Shown: positions 16,570-24,630 of the stretch, piece after piece
Layout of the letters: each line of letters starts with the position of its first letter
How positions within the stretch are numbered: the first letter of the stretch is position 1
Assembly (NCBI GenBank): GCA_000783305.1
Contig: JROE01000010.1
Span: 124,001 to 188,000 of the forward strand
Direction of reading: 5' to 3'
DNA from: Sphingobacteriaceae bacterium DW12
GTDB taxonomy: Bacteria > Bacteroidota > Bacteroidia > Sphingobacteriales > Sphingobacteriaceae
DNA length: 64,000 nt
Translations under genes and position numbers: made by a program
The notes under the pieces: model-generated
Told to the model about the DNA's origin: nothing
Seen by the model: only the letters and a program-made list of their open reading frames with translations
The model's database searches: none

Positions 16570-18219
16570 TTAACCTCTCCAGGCTTTGTATCTATTGATA
16601 AGCCCATTTGTGGAAGAATCATGTGTATTTATCTCTTGGCTACTTTCCAATTCTGGAAGTATTTGATTTGCAAGCTGCTTACCCAACTCTACCCCCCATT
16701 GATCGAACGAAAAAATATTCCAAATGATTCCTTGGGCAAAAATCTTATGCTCATAAAGCGCTATCAACGTTCCCAATGAACGAGGTGTGACCTCCTTCAA
16801 TAAAATGGAGTTACTCGGTCTATTTCCTTCGAAGACTTTGAAGTTTTTCAGTCGTTCAATCTCTTCCTCAGATTTACCCACTTTCCTAAATTCAGCTACG
16901 ACTTCCTCTTCAGATTTACCATTCATCAAAGCCTCGGTTTGGGCAAAGAAGTTAGACAGTAGCATTTGATGATGTTGTCCAATTGGATTATGGGAGATTG
17001 CCGGTGCTATAAAATCACAAGGAATCAATTTTGTTCCTTGGTGGATAAGCTGATAGAAGGCATGTTGCCCATTTGTCCCAGGCTCTCCCCAAATAATAGG
17101 TCCAGTTTGATAGTCTACGCGCTCGCCGTTTCTATCCACGTATTTTCCATTGCTCTCCATATCTCCTTGCTGAAAGTACGCTGCAAAACGATGTAAATAT
17201 TGATCATACGGCAATATAGCTTGACTCTCCGCATCAAAGAAATTATTATACCAAATACCCAGTACGGCCAAAATGACGGGAATATTTTCCTCAAAGGGAG
17301 CCTGTTGAAAGTGTTGATCCGCCGTGTAAGCACCTTTTAGCAACTCGTTGAAATTGTCGAATCCAATACCTAATGCAATGGACAGCCCTATTGCCGACCA
17401 TAATGAGTACCGTCCACCTACCCAATCCCAAAACTCAAACATATTTTTCGTGTCAATACCGAAAGCTGAAACAGCTTCAGCATTGGTGCTCAAGGCCACA
17501 AAATGCTTTGCAATATCTCCCTCTTTTGCTCCTTGGTCAAGTAGCCAAGCACGTGCAGTGCGGGCGTTAGCCATGGTTTCTTGAGTAGTAAAGGTCTTCG
17601 AAGCAATTAAAAACAAAGTAGTTTCCGGATTTACTCCCTTTAAAGCTTCCGCAATATGGGTCCCATCCACATTCGATACAAAATGTAGATTCAAATGTGT
17701 CTTGTAGGCCTTAAGAGCTTCTGTCACCATCACTGGCCCTAAGTCCGACCCTCCTATGCCAATATTTACAACATCAGTAATAGCCTTCCCGGTAAACCCT
17801 TTCCAGTCGCCCGAAAGAATCTCATTTGTAAACTCACGCATATGCTCCAATACGCTCTGAATCTGTGGCATGATATCTTTTCCATCCACAAGAAGTGGAT
17901 TTCCCCCTTTATTCCGAAGTGCTGTATGGAGTACCTGCCGTCCCTCTGTCTCATTAATTTTCTCCCCCGCAAACATTGCACGGATAGCATCTTCCAATTT
18001 ACATTCTTTAGCCAATTGCATCAAGAGCGCCATTGTCTCTTCGTTCACTCTATTTTTGGAGTAATCCAGCAGGATTTCCTCCAAATCGATGGAAAACTTA
18101 TCAAAGCGTTTCGGATCCGCCTGAAACAACTCTTTTAAGCTGTATTGGTTAATATTGATATAGTGGTCAGTCAAATATCTAAATGCATTTGTCTGTGTAA
18201 AATCGATTCTTGGTAACAT
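16570..18219 (-). CDS. pgi: Glucose-6-phosphate isomerase
   Basis: A 549-residue enzyme interconverting glucose 6-phosphate and fructose 6-phosphate in glycolysis. Family motifs are all present: VNIGIGGSDLGPVMVTEAL (phosphate-binding loop), FWDWVGGRYSLWSAIGL (first PGI signature), GEPGTNGQHAFYQLIHQGT with the catalytic Glu, the HNPIGQHH stretch with a catalytic His, and a late Lys in the FEGNRPSN region. It has the long form typical of E. coli Pgi rather than the short Bacillus form. Transcribed divergently from prfB and convergent with trhO. Confidence 0.97.
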   Translation of the reverse strand: MLPRIDFTQTNAFRYLTDHYININQYSLKELFQADPKRFDKFSIDLEEILLDYSKNRVNEETMALLMQLAKECKLEDAIRAMFAGEKINETEGRQVLHTALRNKGGNPLLVDGKDIMPQIQSVLEHMREFTNEILSGDWKGFTGKAITDVVNIGIGGSDLGPVMVTEALKAYKTHLNLHFVSNVDGTHIAEALKGVNPETTLFLIASKTFTTQETMANARTARAWLLDQGAKEGDIAKHFVALSTNAEAVSAFGIDTKNMFEFWDWVGGRYSLWSAIGLSIALGIGFDNFNELLKGAYTADQHFQQAPFEENIPVILAVLGIWYNNFFDAESQAILPYDQYLHRFAAYFQQGDMESNGKYVDRNGERVDYQTGPIIWGEPGTNGQHAFYQLIHQGTKLIPCDFIAPAISHNPIGQHHQMLLSNFFAQTEALMNGKSEEEVVAEFRKVGKSEEEIERLKNFKVFEGNRPSNSILLKEVTPRSLGTLIALYEHKIFAQGIIWNIFSFDQWGVELGKQLANQILPELESSQEINTHDSSTNGLINRYKAWRG

Positions 18220-18235
18220 ATTTTTTGTATTTGTT

Positions 18236-18243
18236 CAAAGATA
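18236..18243 (-). promoter_or_regulatory. Candidate -7 box of pgi
   Basis: Minus strand reads TATCTTTG, an exact TAnnTTTG, 16 bases before the pgi ATG. A -33 box is not clear. The implied 5' UTR is only about 10 bases. Confidence 0.5.
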
Positions 18244-18312
18244 ACAAATTCCATTTTTCTAGCCTTTTTTAATTTGCAGTTTATAGGAACGGCGAAGGGT
18301 CCTGGGATTTAA

Positions 18313-18345
18313 TTTTCAATTTTCGCTTTTTAATTTCTACTTTTG
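18313..18345 (+). promoter_or_regulatory. Promoter of prfB
   Basis: TTTT at 18313-18316, 21-base spacer, TACTTTTG at 18338-18345 (match to TAnnTTTG). The prfB ATG at 18350 begins 5 bases after the box, so transcription should start at or next to the start codon. Confidence 0.6.
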
Positions 18346-18349
18346 ACAT

Positions 18350-19433
18350 ATGACCAAAGAACAAATTCAAGACTTGAGGGACCGTGTCACGTCCCTGAGG
18401 AGGCATCTTTGACATTGATGCCAAAAAAGACGAAATAAACCAAGAACAAGAGCAGACCCTTGCGCCCGACTTTTGGAATGATTCCAAAGCCGCAGAAAAA
18501 GTTCTACACGCTATCAAGACCAAGAAAGTTTGGACCGATCAATTCGATTCGGTTGCATCATCTGTAGAAGACACGATTGTACTGTACGATTTTTTCCAAA
18601 GTGGTGACGCGTCCGAACAGGAGCTAGACGAGCAATATCAACTTGCGCGAGAAGGCATCGAAGAATTGGAGTTTAAGAACATGCTCAGTGCTGAAGAAGA
18701 TCAGCTCGATGCCATTCTTCAAATTACGGCGGGAGCTGGAGGTACAGAGAGCTGCGATTGGGCTGCTATGTTGATGCGAATGTACATCATGTGGGGAGAA
18801 AAACACGGCTGTAAAGTTACCGAGCAAGATTCACAGGAAGGAGATGTTGCGGGGATAAAAACGGTAACATTACAATTTTCAGGAAATTTCTCTTATGGTT
18901 ATTTAAAAGGAGAAAATGGCGTACATCGTCTGGTGCGCATCTCACCATTCGATTCTAACGCCAAAAGACATACTTCCTTTGCTTCCGTATATGTCTATCC
19001 GCTCATTGATGATAATATCGAAATTGAAGTAAAAGATTCCGAAATTGAATGGGATACCTTCCGCTCAGGTGGAGCCGGTGGACAAAATGTGAATAAGGTT
19101 GAAACAGCTGTGAGGTTACACCACAAGCCTACTGGTATCATCATCAAGAACCAAGAATCCCGTTCACAATTACAAAACAAGGAAAATGCTTTCCGTTTGT
19201 TAAAATCCCAGCTGTATGAAATCGAGATGCGTAAGCGCCAAGAAGCCACTGCCGTAATCGAGGGGTCCAAGAAAAAAATAGAGTGGGGATCACAGATTCG
19301 AAACTATGTCTTGCATCCATACAAATTGGTTAAAGACTTACGCACAAGCGTAGAAACATCCAATACGCAAGCTGTATTAGATGGAGATATCGATTTGTTT
19401 TTAAAAGCATACCTTATGGAATTTGGAGGCTAG
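18350..19433 (+). CDS. prfB: Peptide chain release factor 2, with programmed +1 frameshift
   Basis: RF2 releases peptides at UGA and UAA. The gene is in two frames: ATG 18350 opens a 20-codon frame ending at TGA 18410-18412, and the rest is read in the +1 frame from GAC 18411 to the stop at 19433, giving 360 residues (usual about 365). The slip site is CTT TGA C, preceded by AGG AGG CAT, the Shine-Dalgarno-like stimulator. When RF2 is scarce the ribosome pauses at UGA and shifts +1, an autoregulatory loop known from most bacteria. The codon-reading SPF tripeptide is at about 198-200 and the catalytic GGQ at about 243-245 (SGGAGGQNVNKVE). It is not a pseudogene. Upstream lies its own promoter, downstream a terminator. 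Confidence 0.97.
18398..18413 (+). promoter_or_regulatory. RF2 programmed +1 frameshift signal
   Basis: AGGAGG (18398-18403), then CAT, then the slip codon CTT (18407-18409) and the in-frame stop TGA (18410-18412) followed by C. The order is that of the classic prfB recoding site, in which anti-Shine-Dalgarno pairing pushes the ribosome forward by one base on CUU. Confidence 0.95.
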
Positions 19434-19461
19434 CTTCCCGAACAAAGATTGACAATCAAAG

Positions 19462-19508
19462 AGCAAGGAATAAAGACCAATTTAAGTGCTTTACGCCTTG
19501 CTTTTTTT
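19462..19508 (+). terminator. Probable terminator of prfB
   Basis: A 7-bp stem (AGCAAGG 19462-19468, CCTTGCT 19496-19502) followed by T-run 19503-19508. The loop is long (27 bases), so efficiency is uncertain. Confidence 0.6.
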
Positions 19509-19579
19509 ATCTCCGCTCTTTTGCGCCTGTTTTTAAACTCCTTACAAACATTTTAAACAGGCTCTTCATTCCTAAATAA

Positions 19580-20116
19580 CTAAAATGAGTTTTTCCACAT
19601 CATGCTCTCTACAGGACGGACGGTCTTACCGTTGTATTTTGCATTACCTTTTGTATTATAAAAAGTCTCAATATCACCTTCCACTGCAAAATAAATCAAT
19701 TGCCCTATAGGCATTCCTGCATAAATACGTACAGGTTGGGCGACAGAAATTTCTAGGGTCCAGGTATTACAAAAACCTACATCTCCTTTACCGGCAGTCG
19801 CGTGGATATCAATCCCCAATCGTCCAGTACTTGATTTCCCTTCCAAAAATGGAACGTGTTGATGGGTCTCTGTATACTCCAAGGTCACCCCAAGATAAAG
19901 CGTGTTAGGTTCCAACACGTAGCCTTCCGCAGGGATTTCGAAATGTGTAATCTTATTGTGCTGCTTTGCATCCAATACTCGGTCAGTATAGGTTGCAAGA
20001 TATTTCCCTAGGTGCACGTCATAAGAATTTGTGCCTAGACACCCGCGATCAAACGGCTCGATAACAATCGCTCCTGACTCAATTTCTTCCAGTATTCTTT
20101 TGTCCGATAAAATCAT
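19580..20116 (-). CDS. dcd: dCTP deaminase
   Basis: A 178-residue trimeric dUTPase-fold enzyme that converts dCTP to dUTP for thymidylate synthesis. Seen are ILSDKRILEEIESG at the start, GTNSYDVHLGKYL, the nucleotide loop PFLEGKSSTGRLGI, and HATAGKGDVGFCNTWTLEIS, which holds the catalytic Glu in the WTLE motif. The length fits monofunctional Dcd. Convergent with prfB; the leader carries a -7 box and a hairpin at the probable 5' end of the mRNA. Confidence 0.95.
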   Translation of the reverse strand: MILSDKRILEEIESGAIVIEPFDRGCLGTNSYDVHLGKYLATYTDRVLDAKQHNKITHFEIPAEGYVLEPNTLYLGVTLEYTETHQHVPFLEGKSSTGRLGIDIHATAGKGDVGFCNTWTLEISVAQPVRIYAGMPIGQLIYFAVEGDIETFYNTKGNAKYNGKTVRPVESMMWKNSF

Positions 20117-20132
20117 GATTTGTAAAAATAGA

Positions 20133-20163
20133 CTGACTATGTTGGTAATTCACACATAGTCAG
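20133..20163 (-). other. Hairpin in the dcd leader
   Basis: Perfect 10-bp inverted repeat (CTGACTATGT at 20133-20142, ACATAGTCAG at 20154-20163) with an 11-base loop, 17 bases before the dcd ATG. There is no T-run, so it is not a terminator. It could be a 5' stabilising stem-loop or a dyad operator. Confidence 0.6.
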
Positions 20164-20167
20164 CCTT

Positions 20168-20175
20168 CAAAAATA
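20168..20175 (-). promoter_or_regulatory. Candidate -7 box of dcd
   Basis: Minus strand TATTTTTG matches TAnnTTTG. The predicted transcription start (about 20162-20164) coincides with the first base of the leader hairpin. No clear -33 box. Confidence 0.4.
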
Positions 20176-20317
20176 CAGTTTTAGCCAATAATTATCGTGA
20201 ATTATTCCGAATTTATTTAATACCGACAAATTTCCAAACATTCTTCAAATCTGTTTGATTTTAATTTTTCGTCTGTGTAACTTGCATCTATCATACATCC
20301 ATTATATTATCCTCACT

Positions 20318-20956
20318 ATGCCCTTAGTATACTTACGAGAGTTGGACGAACACACCAAATTTGCGATCTGGAAGATTGAAGAGTCTGCGGACGATTTATT
20401 GTCAAGCCTGCAATTAGACACCCGTGAGAAGGCAATACTAGATTCATTCGGTAAAGGAAAGCGCATATTACATTGGATGACTACACGCGTGCTATTACGC
20501 TATCTACTCCAAACAGATCAATATATTGACTGTCCCTCTGATTCGAATGGAAAGCCATATCTCGTCAACTTTCCCTATAAATTATCTTTAACTCACTCCT
20601 TTGACTATGCAGCTGTCATGCTCAGCTCTAAGGGTGAAGTCGGAATTGATCTAGAAATTGTAAAGGATAAAGTAGTACGCATTCAGCATAAATTCTTGAA
20701 ACCAGAAGAACTGGCCTTCATTCAAGGTGAAAATGCCATCGAGCAACTCTATGCATGTTGGTGCGCAAAAGAAGCTGTCTACAAACTCCAAGGCAACAGA
20801 GGTGTTTCTTTTCTAGACAACATGACCATTCAGCCATTTGAATATCAGGCACAGGGCGTATTGCAATTGCAATTGACGACCTCAACATACACACATACAT
20901 ACGATGTCCACTTTGAAAAATTCGGCGAGTACATGCTTGGTTATGCCGTAGAATAG
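20318..20956 (+). CDS. 4'-phosphopantetheinyl transferase (Sfp type)
   Basis: A 212-residue enzyme that moves phosphopantetheine from CoA to a conserved Ser of acyl or peptidyl carrier proteins. The start at 20318 (MPLVYLREL) replaces an upstream extension at 20255 that reads through probable promoter sequence. The superfamily marks are LSLTHSFDYAAVMLS, GEVGIDLEIVKDKV (Mg-binding Asp and Glu) and YACWCAKEAVYKLQG (WxxKEAxxK). It resembles the Sfp/HetI branch more than AcpS. No carrier-protein gene is adjacent, so it may serve fatty acid ACP or another pathway. A weak promoter (TTTG 20254, TAACTTGC 20279) lies upstream. Confidence 0.9.
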   Translation: MPLVYLRELDEHTKFAIWKIEESADDLLSSLQLDTREKAILDSFGKGKRILHWMTTRVLLRYLLQTDQYIDCPSDSNGKPYLVNFPYKLSLTHSFDYAAVMLSSKGEVGIDLEIVKDKVVRIQHKFLKPEELAFIQGENAIEQLYACWCAKEAVYKLQGNRGVSFLDNMTIQPFEYQAQGVLQLQLTTSTYTHTYDVHFEKFGEYMLGYAVE

Positions 20957-21045
20957 CCTTATCGATTAAGCAATAAGGATAGAAAAATAACCGAGCAGTG
21001 TCTTGAAAGTCTTTACACTTTCTTCGCCCATTTGCACCTCAACAG

Positions 21046-21822
21046 TTAAAATCTGGGTTTTCGCTTTTCCAAAAATGCTGCTACTCCTTCCTCAAAATCC
21101 GGAGTTTCAAAACACTTCCCAAACTCTTCACTCTCCACTACATATCCATTCTTTTGCTTATCTCCATACGCGTTAACAGCACGAATTGCAGCTGCCACTG
21201 CTGTTTTAGACCGTGAGAATATTTGATGGAGAATTTCTTCACATGTTGATATTAGTTCATGGGCAGCGACCACATGATTGACCAAGCCCCAACGATTGGC
21301 ATCATCTGCAGAAATCATCCCTCCAGTCATAATCATTTCTAGCGCCTTTCCCCTTCCTACCAACTCTGTAAGCCGTTGTGTACCCCCATAGCCAGGAATC
21401 AGTCCTAAAGAAACCTCTGGCAGGCCAACTTTCGCTTCCGCTACTGCTACTCTTAGGTGGCATGAAAGAGCCAACTCAAGCCCTCCTCCTAATGCATAGC
21501 CATTAATAGCCGCGATTACCGGCTTTTCAAAATACTGAATACGATCCATTAGTTTTACACTCCCCAGCTGGGATAATTTCCTTCCTTCCTCTTCACCTAG
21601 TGATTGGAATTCCTTGATATCTGCCCCTGCAGCAAATGCCTTTGCCCCGCTTCCCGTCACAATTATGCCCCGGACGTCTATATCTGAAGCCACATCAGTT
21701 AAGGTCAACATCAACTCTTCTATTGTTTTGGTATTCAATGCATTGAGTTGCTGCTCACGATTTATCGTGACATATGCAATTCGACCTTCCTTTTTGACTA
21801 AAATATTTTCAAATGCACTCAT
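21046..21822 (-). CDS. Enoyl-CoA hydratase/crotonase
   Basis: A 258-residue crotonase-fold enzyme that hydrates 2-enoyl-CoA to 3-hydroxyacyl-CoA. ATG 21822 (MSAFENILVKKEGRIAYV) is the family start; a longer frame to 21939 overlaps the upstream gene in another frame and is not used. The oxyanion hole lies in AFAAGADIKEF and NGYALGGGLELALSCH. The two catalytic Glu are visible in GGGLELA and in LPEVSLGLIPGYGGTQRL. The C-terminus FEEGVAAFLEKRKPRF is typical of the short-chain class. It begins 10 bases after the DUF5686 gene on the same strand and is probably co-transcribed with it. Butanoyl- or crotonyl-CoA turnover is likely. Confidence 0.92.
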   Translation of the reverse strand: MSAFENILVKKEGRIAYVTINREQQLNALNTKTIEELMLTLTDVASDIDVRGIIVTGSGAKAFAAGADIKEFQSLGEEEGRKLSQLGSVKLMDRIQYFEKPVIAAINGYALGGGLELALSCHLRVAVAEAKVGLPEVSLGLIPGYGGTQRLTELVGRGKALEMIMTGGMISADDANRWGLVNHVVAAHELISTCEEILHQIFSRSKTAVAAAIRAVNAYGDKQKNGYVVESEEFGKCFETPDFEEGVAAFLEKRKPRF

Positions 21823-21832
21823 AATCAGCTGT

Positions 21833-24364
21833 TTAAAAATTAAAATGAACCGAAAAACGAACCCTCTCCTTTCGAATATTATCATATTCTCTATAGGAAA
21901 GTCGTTTAACGTACTCCACCGTAAAAAATCGGAATACATTCTCTAATCCCACAGTCGCCTCAAGATAGGGCTTTTCGCCGATGGTACGGGTTGCAATCTT
22001 GCCCTCGTCATCGCGATCAAAATGTACGACCTCATTACTAATATATGGATTATTTTGTGGTGCTAGATCCCCGTAAAACATCCGAAGTCGCCACAATTCA
22101 CGCCACTTTAACTTCTTAACAAGCGGTATTTTATTCAGGAAAAATCCATTCAATCGGTGGTCTACCCCCACCTTGACAAATCGATCCGCCACAAACTCCA
22201 TCTTATTCATCATGAAATAATCAAAAGTATGGCGATCCAAGACCGTTTGCACATTTGGAATTTCCAATAATGGATACGGCAACGTTCCCCAAATCTTGCC
22301 TGCGACAGCAGTCATATCCATATAGCCCAACTGGTTTAAAAACCATCTTTTGGAAACCGAGAATCGAAGAGCATCGTAATTGTATTCCCCGCCAATAAAC
22401 CCTTTAATACCTCGATTGTATTGCAATGAAAAGACAGGGTGCTGTTCGATAACCGTACTACGAGTCAAATTTCTATAATAGAATTTTTCATTCGGAGCCC
22501 AGCGCAGTATCATTTCAGCATCATTGGTAATAATACGAGGTAAAATTTGCCCGGACTGTGTCCCTGTTTTATTGAAAATCAATGTTCCAGCTGTTTCACG
22601 TCTGAAATAAGTAAAGCCCGTGCTGATGCTAATGTGGTTTCCAAACTCCCAAACATGGTTCAATTTGTACGCATCATTGAACAAAAATTTATCTGGCTTG
22701 TTACTACTTAACGAGCTGAAAAAACTATCCCCCTTTTTGAAGCCAATGCCTCTACCAGGCTCCATCAAATCATGTTGTACGATAGCCTCTACATAATGTG
22801 CTGGAAAAGTTGCGACTGATTCCCCATTCACCGACACCGCCGATCGTCCATAATACTTCATCTGCTGATCCTTGAGGCCATAGGCTACATATCCTTCCAA
22901 ATAAACTTTATCCGACAGTATATTGGTCGTACGCCCTCCAAAACGGATACGGTTTCCTTCGACTTCATTAAAACTATAGGTATATTCCAATGGGCCAAAC
23001 TCCACGGGCCCCGCATTGTAGAAACCCTGTGCCAATAGATATCCCAATGCCATCAAGCGCTTGACACTTTTCATATTATTAAGCGAATCGGTATTGGAAT
23101 ACACCATCTGCTCAACCGTATTCAAAGGAATAGGTCGCTTGCGATTTAAGAATGCGCTATCTTGACTAGCGGTAGTCGTCATTTCTGTAGGAGCGCCTTT
23201 AAAGATATCAGAAGACACTGGCGTTTGGAAATCATAGTTAGAATTAAAAGAGACCCGACGACCAAAAAGGGCGTCCTCTTTACGGCCACCAAATAAAATC
23301 AATAAATCAGATCGACGTAATAACATAAAGCCATCTTCATTCGGATTATAATGTAGACTAATCAATATATCATTTATCCAGTTAATATTAGCCTCTTTCC
23401 CGACAATCAATTCTGCTTGACGGACTGCATATCGTCCATCTACCGTCACCTGTAGCGTCCCGCTAAAAAGTAGGTCTTGTTTATTCTTCGGTTCAAAAGC
23501 CAGTTCGATAAACTGTCCCTCGGACGTTTCGATAGTATCTAAGATATAATAGCGGTAGAAAGTCTTAGCTTCATCAGCAATAGGACTTAAGAACAGCTTA
23601 TTGACGACAAAAACATTAGCATCATAGATATCAACTGGCTGAAATTGGTAATTAAGGTATTGCTGGATATTTGCGTTATTGATATATCGTGGATCGAACT
23701 CAGTCTTTTTATGCGATCTAATCAACTTCTTAAACTTAGACGGATTTGTCTGCGAGTATACATCTGAAAAATTCTCCTCCATATACATCGGCAATAGTGC
23801 TTTTCCTTTGATAGAAGCCGTATCTAGGTTTTTAAAGATAAACCCCGCTTTGCCAAGCCGCTTTTCCATTGTTTTCCGTGGATCCACCAATCCAAATTGC
23901 ACCTTCTCATATTCTTCAAAATGCACTTGCTCCAGGGATCTCAGCCGATTACCTTTCTTATGTTTGATTACCAAATCTATCAATTCCAATGCAGCGGTGT
24001 CCCTCTTTGGCTTTCCCTTCTTTGAAATAGTCACCATTTCCAACATGTTGTCCGCATAGTCCAACTCAACAAGAAGTTGCTTGAGTGTATCCCTTGTAAC
24101 AGGTAAGGTTACCGGACTAAAGCCCATTGCTCTAAAGTTGATCGAGGTATGTTTTGCATTCGCAAGCACCGAAAAGTTACCCGCAGTATCGGTAGAAGTT
24201 CCAACATTGCCGGGGGACAGCACCACGGTAGCCCTCGGAATTCCATATCCCGTATTCTTATCCACAACCCTTCCTTTGATTGAAAGCTGGCCAAACACAG
24301 GATAGGTCATCCACAATAGGTATCCAACAAGTAAAATATAGTTTAGTCGCTTCTGATATATCAT
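21833..24364 (-). CDS. DUF5686 outer-membrane protein with carboxypeptidase-like regulatory domain
   Basis: An 843-residue exported protein. ATG 24364 (MIYQKRLNYILL) starts a signal peptide ending near VFGQ; an ATG 33 bases upstream is less likely. Residues about 28-105 form a CarboxypepD_reg-like beta-sandwich (SIKGRVVDKNTGYGIPRATV, RAMGFSPVTLPV). The remainder, from about residue 120, matches the large DUF5686 region common in Bacteroidota and ends in YDNIRKERVRFSVHFNF with a terminal Phe, as outer-membrane barrels do. There is no TonB box or plug domain visible. The function is unknown; an outer-membrane channel or scaffold role is inferred from architecture. The gene has its own promoter and lies downstream of the nuo terminator. 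Confidence 0.82.
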   Translation of the reverse strand: MIYQKRLNYILLVGYLLWMTYPVFGQLSIKGRVVDKNTGYGIPRATVVLSPGNVGTSTDTAGNFSVLANAKHTSINFRAMGFSPVTLPVTRDTLKQLLVELDYADNMLEMVTISKKGKPKRDTAALELIDLVIKHKKGNRLRSLEQVHFEEYEKVQFGLVDPRKTMEKRLGKAGFIFKNLDTASIKGKALLPMYMEENFSDVYSQTNPSKFKKLIRSHKKTEFDPRYINNANIQQYLNYQFQPVDIYDANVFVVNKLFLSPIADEAKTFYRYYILDTIETSEGQFIELAFEPKNKQDLLFSGTLQVTVDGRYAVRQAELIVGKEANINWINDILISLHYNPNEDGFMLLRRSDLLILFGGRKEDALFGRRVSFNSNYDFQTPVSSDIFKGAPTEMTTTASQDSAFLNRKRPIPLNTVEQMVYSNTDSLNNMKSVKRLMALGYLLAQGFYNAGPVEFGPLEYTYSFNEVEGNRIRFGGRTTNILSDKVYLEGYVAYGLKDQQMKYYGRSAVSVNGESVATFPAHYVEAIVQHDLMEPGRGIGFKKGDSFFSSLSSNKPDKFLFNDAYKLNHVWEFGNHISISTGFTYFRRETAGTLIFNKTGTQSGQILPRIITNDAEMILRWAPNEKFYYRNLTRSTVIEQHPVFSLQYNRGIKGFIGGEYNYDALRFSVSKRWFLNQLGYMDMTAVAGKIWGTLPYPLLEIPNVQTVLDRHTFDYFMMNKMEFVADRFVKVGVDHRLNGFFLNKIPLVKKLKWRELWRLRMFYGDLAPQNNPYISNEVVHFDRDDEGKIATRTIGEKPYLEATVGLENVFRFFTVEYVKRLSYREYDNIRKERVRFSVHFNF

Positions 24365-24386
24365 ACTTAAATCCTGCACATCTCCA

Positions 24387-24417
24387 TAAATATACAATTT
24401 GTAACGGGAGAATAAAA
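24387..24417 (-). promoter_or_regulatory. Candidate promoter of the DUF5686 gene
   Basis: On the minus strand TTTT (24414-24417), 19-base spacer, TATATTTA (24387-24394), close to TAnnTTTG. The start codon follows 22 bases after the box. Confidence 0.45.
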
Positions 24418-24501
24418 TAGATAACGAAACCGAGATGTAAATAATTTCAACACATAGCGCAAATATTATTTACATCAACCCGTATCGACACCTGATTTAA
24501 T

Positions 24502-24529
24502 GAAAAATGCATGGTCTTATACCATGCAT
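24502..24529 (-). terminator. Terminator of the nuo operon
   Basis: Perfect 9-bp stem (ATGCATGGT/ACCATGCAT), 5-base loop, followed on the minus strand by TTTTT. It lies about 100 bases past the nuoN stop. Confidence 0.7.
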
Positions 24530-24630
24530 CACAATATTTTTCGAAAAGTACTTACTGTCTATAGCGATTCGATCGCCCAAATCACTTCAACAATTTTCCT
24601 GCCGACAGGTATACATCTCTCTTGAAATCA

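Noticed and set aside
18350..18666. prfB as a frameshifted pseudogene
   Set aside because: The break is exactly the known recoding site with its Shine-Dalgarno-like element, and the rest of RF2 is intact.
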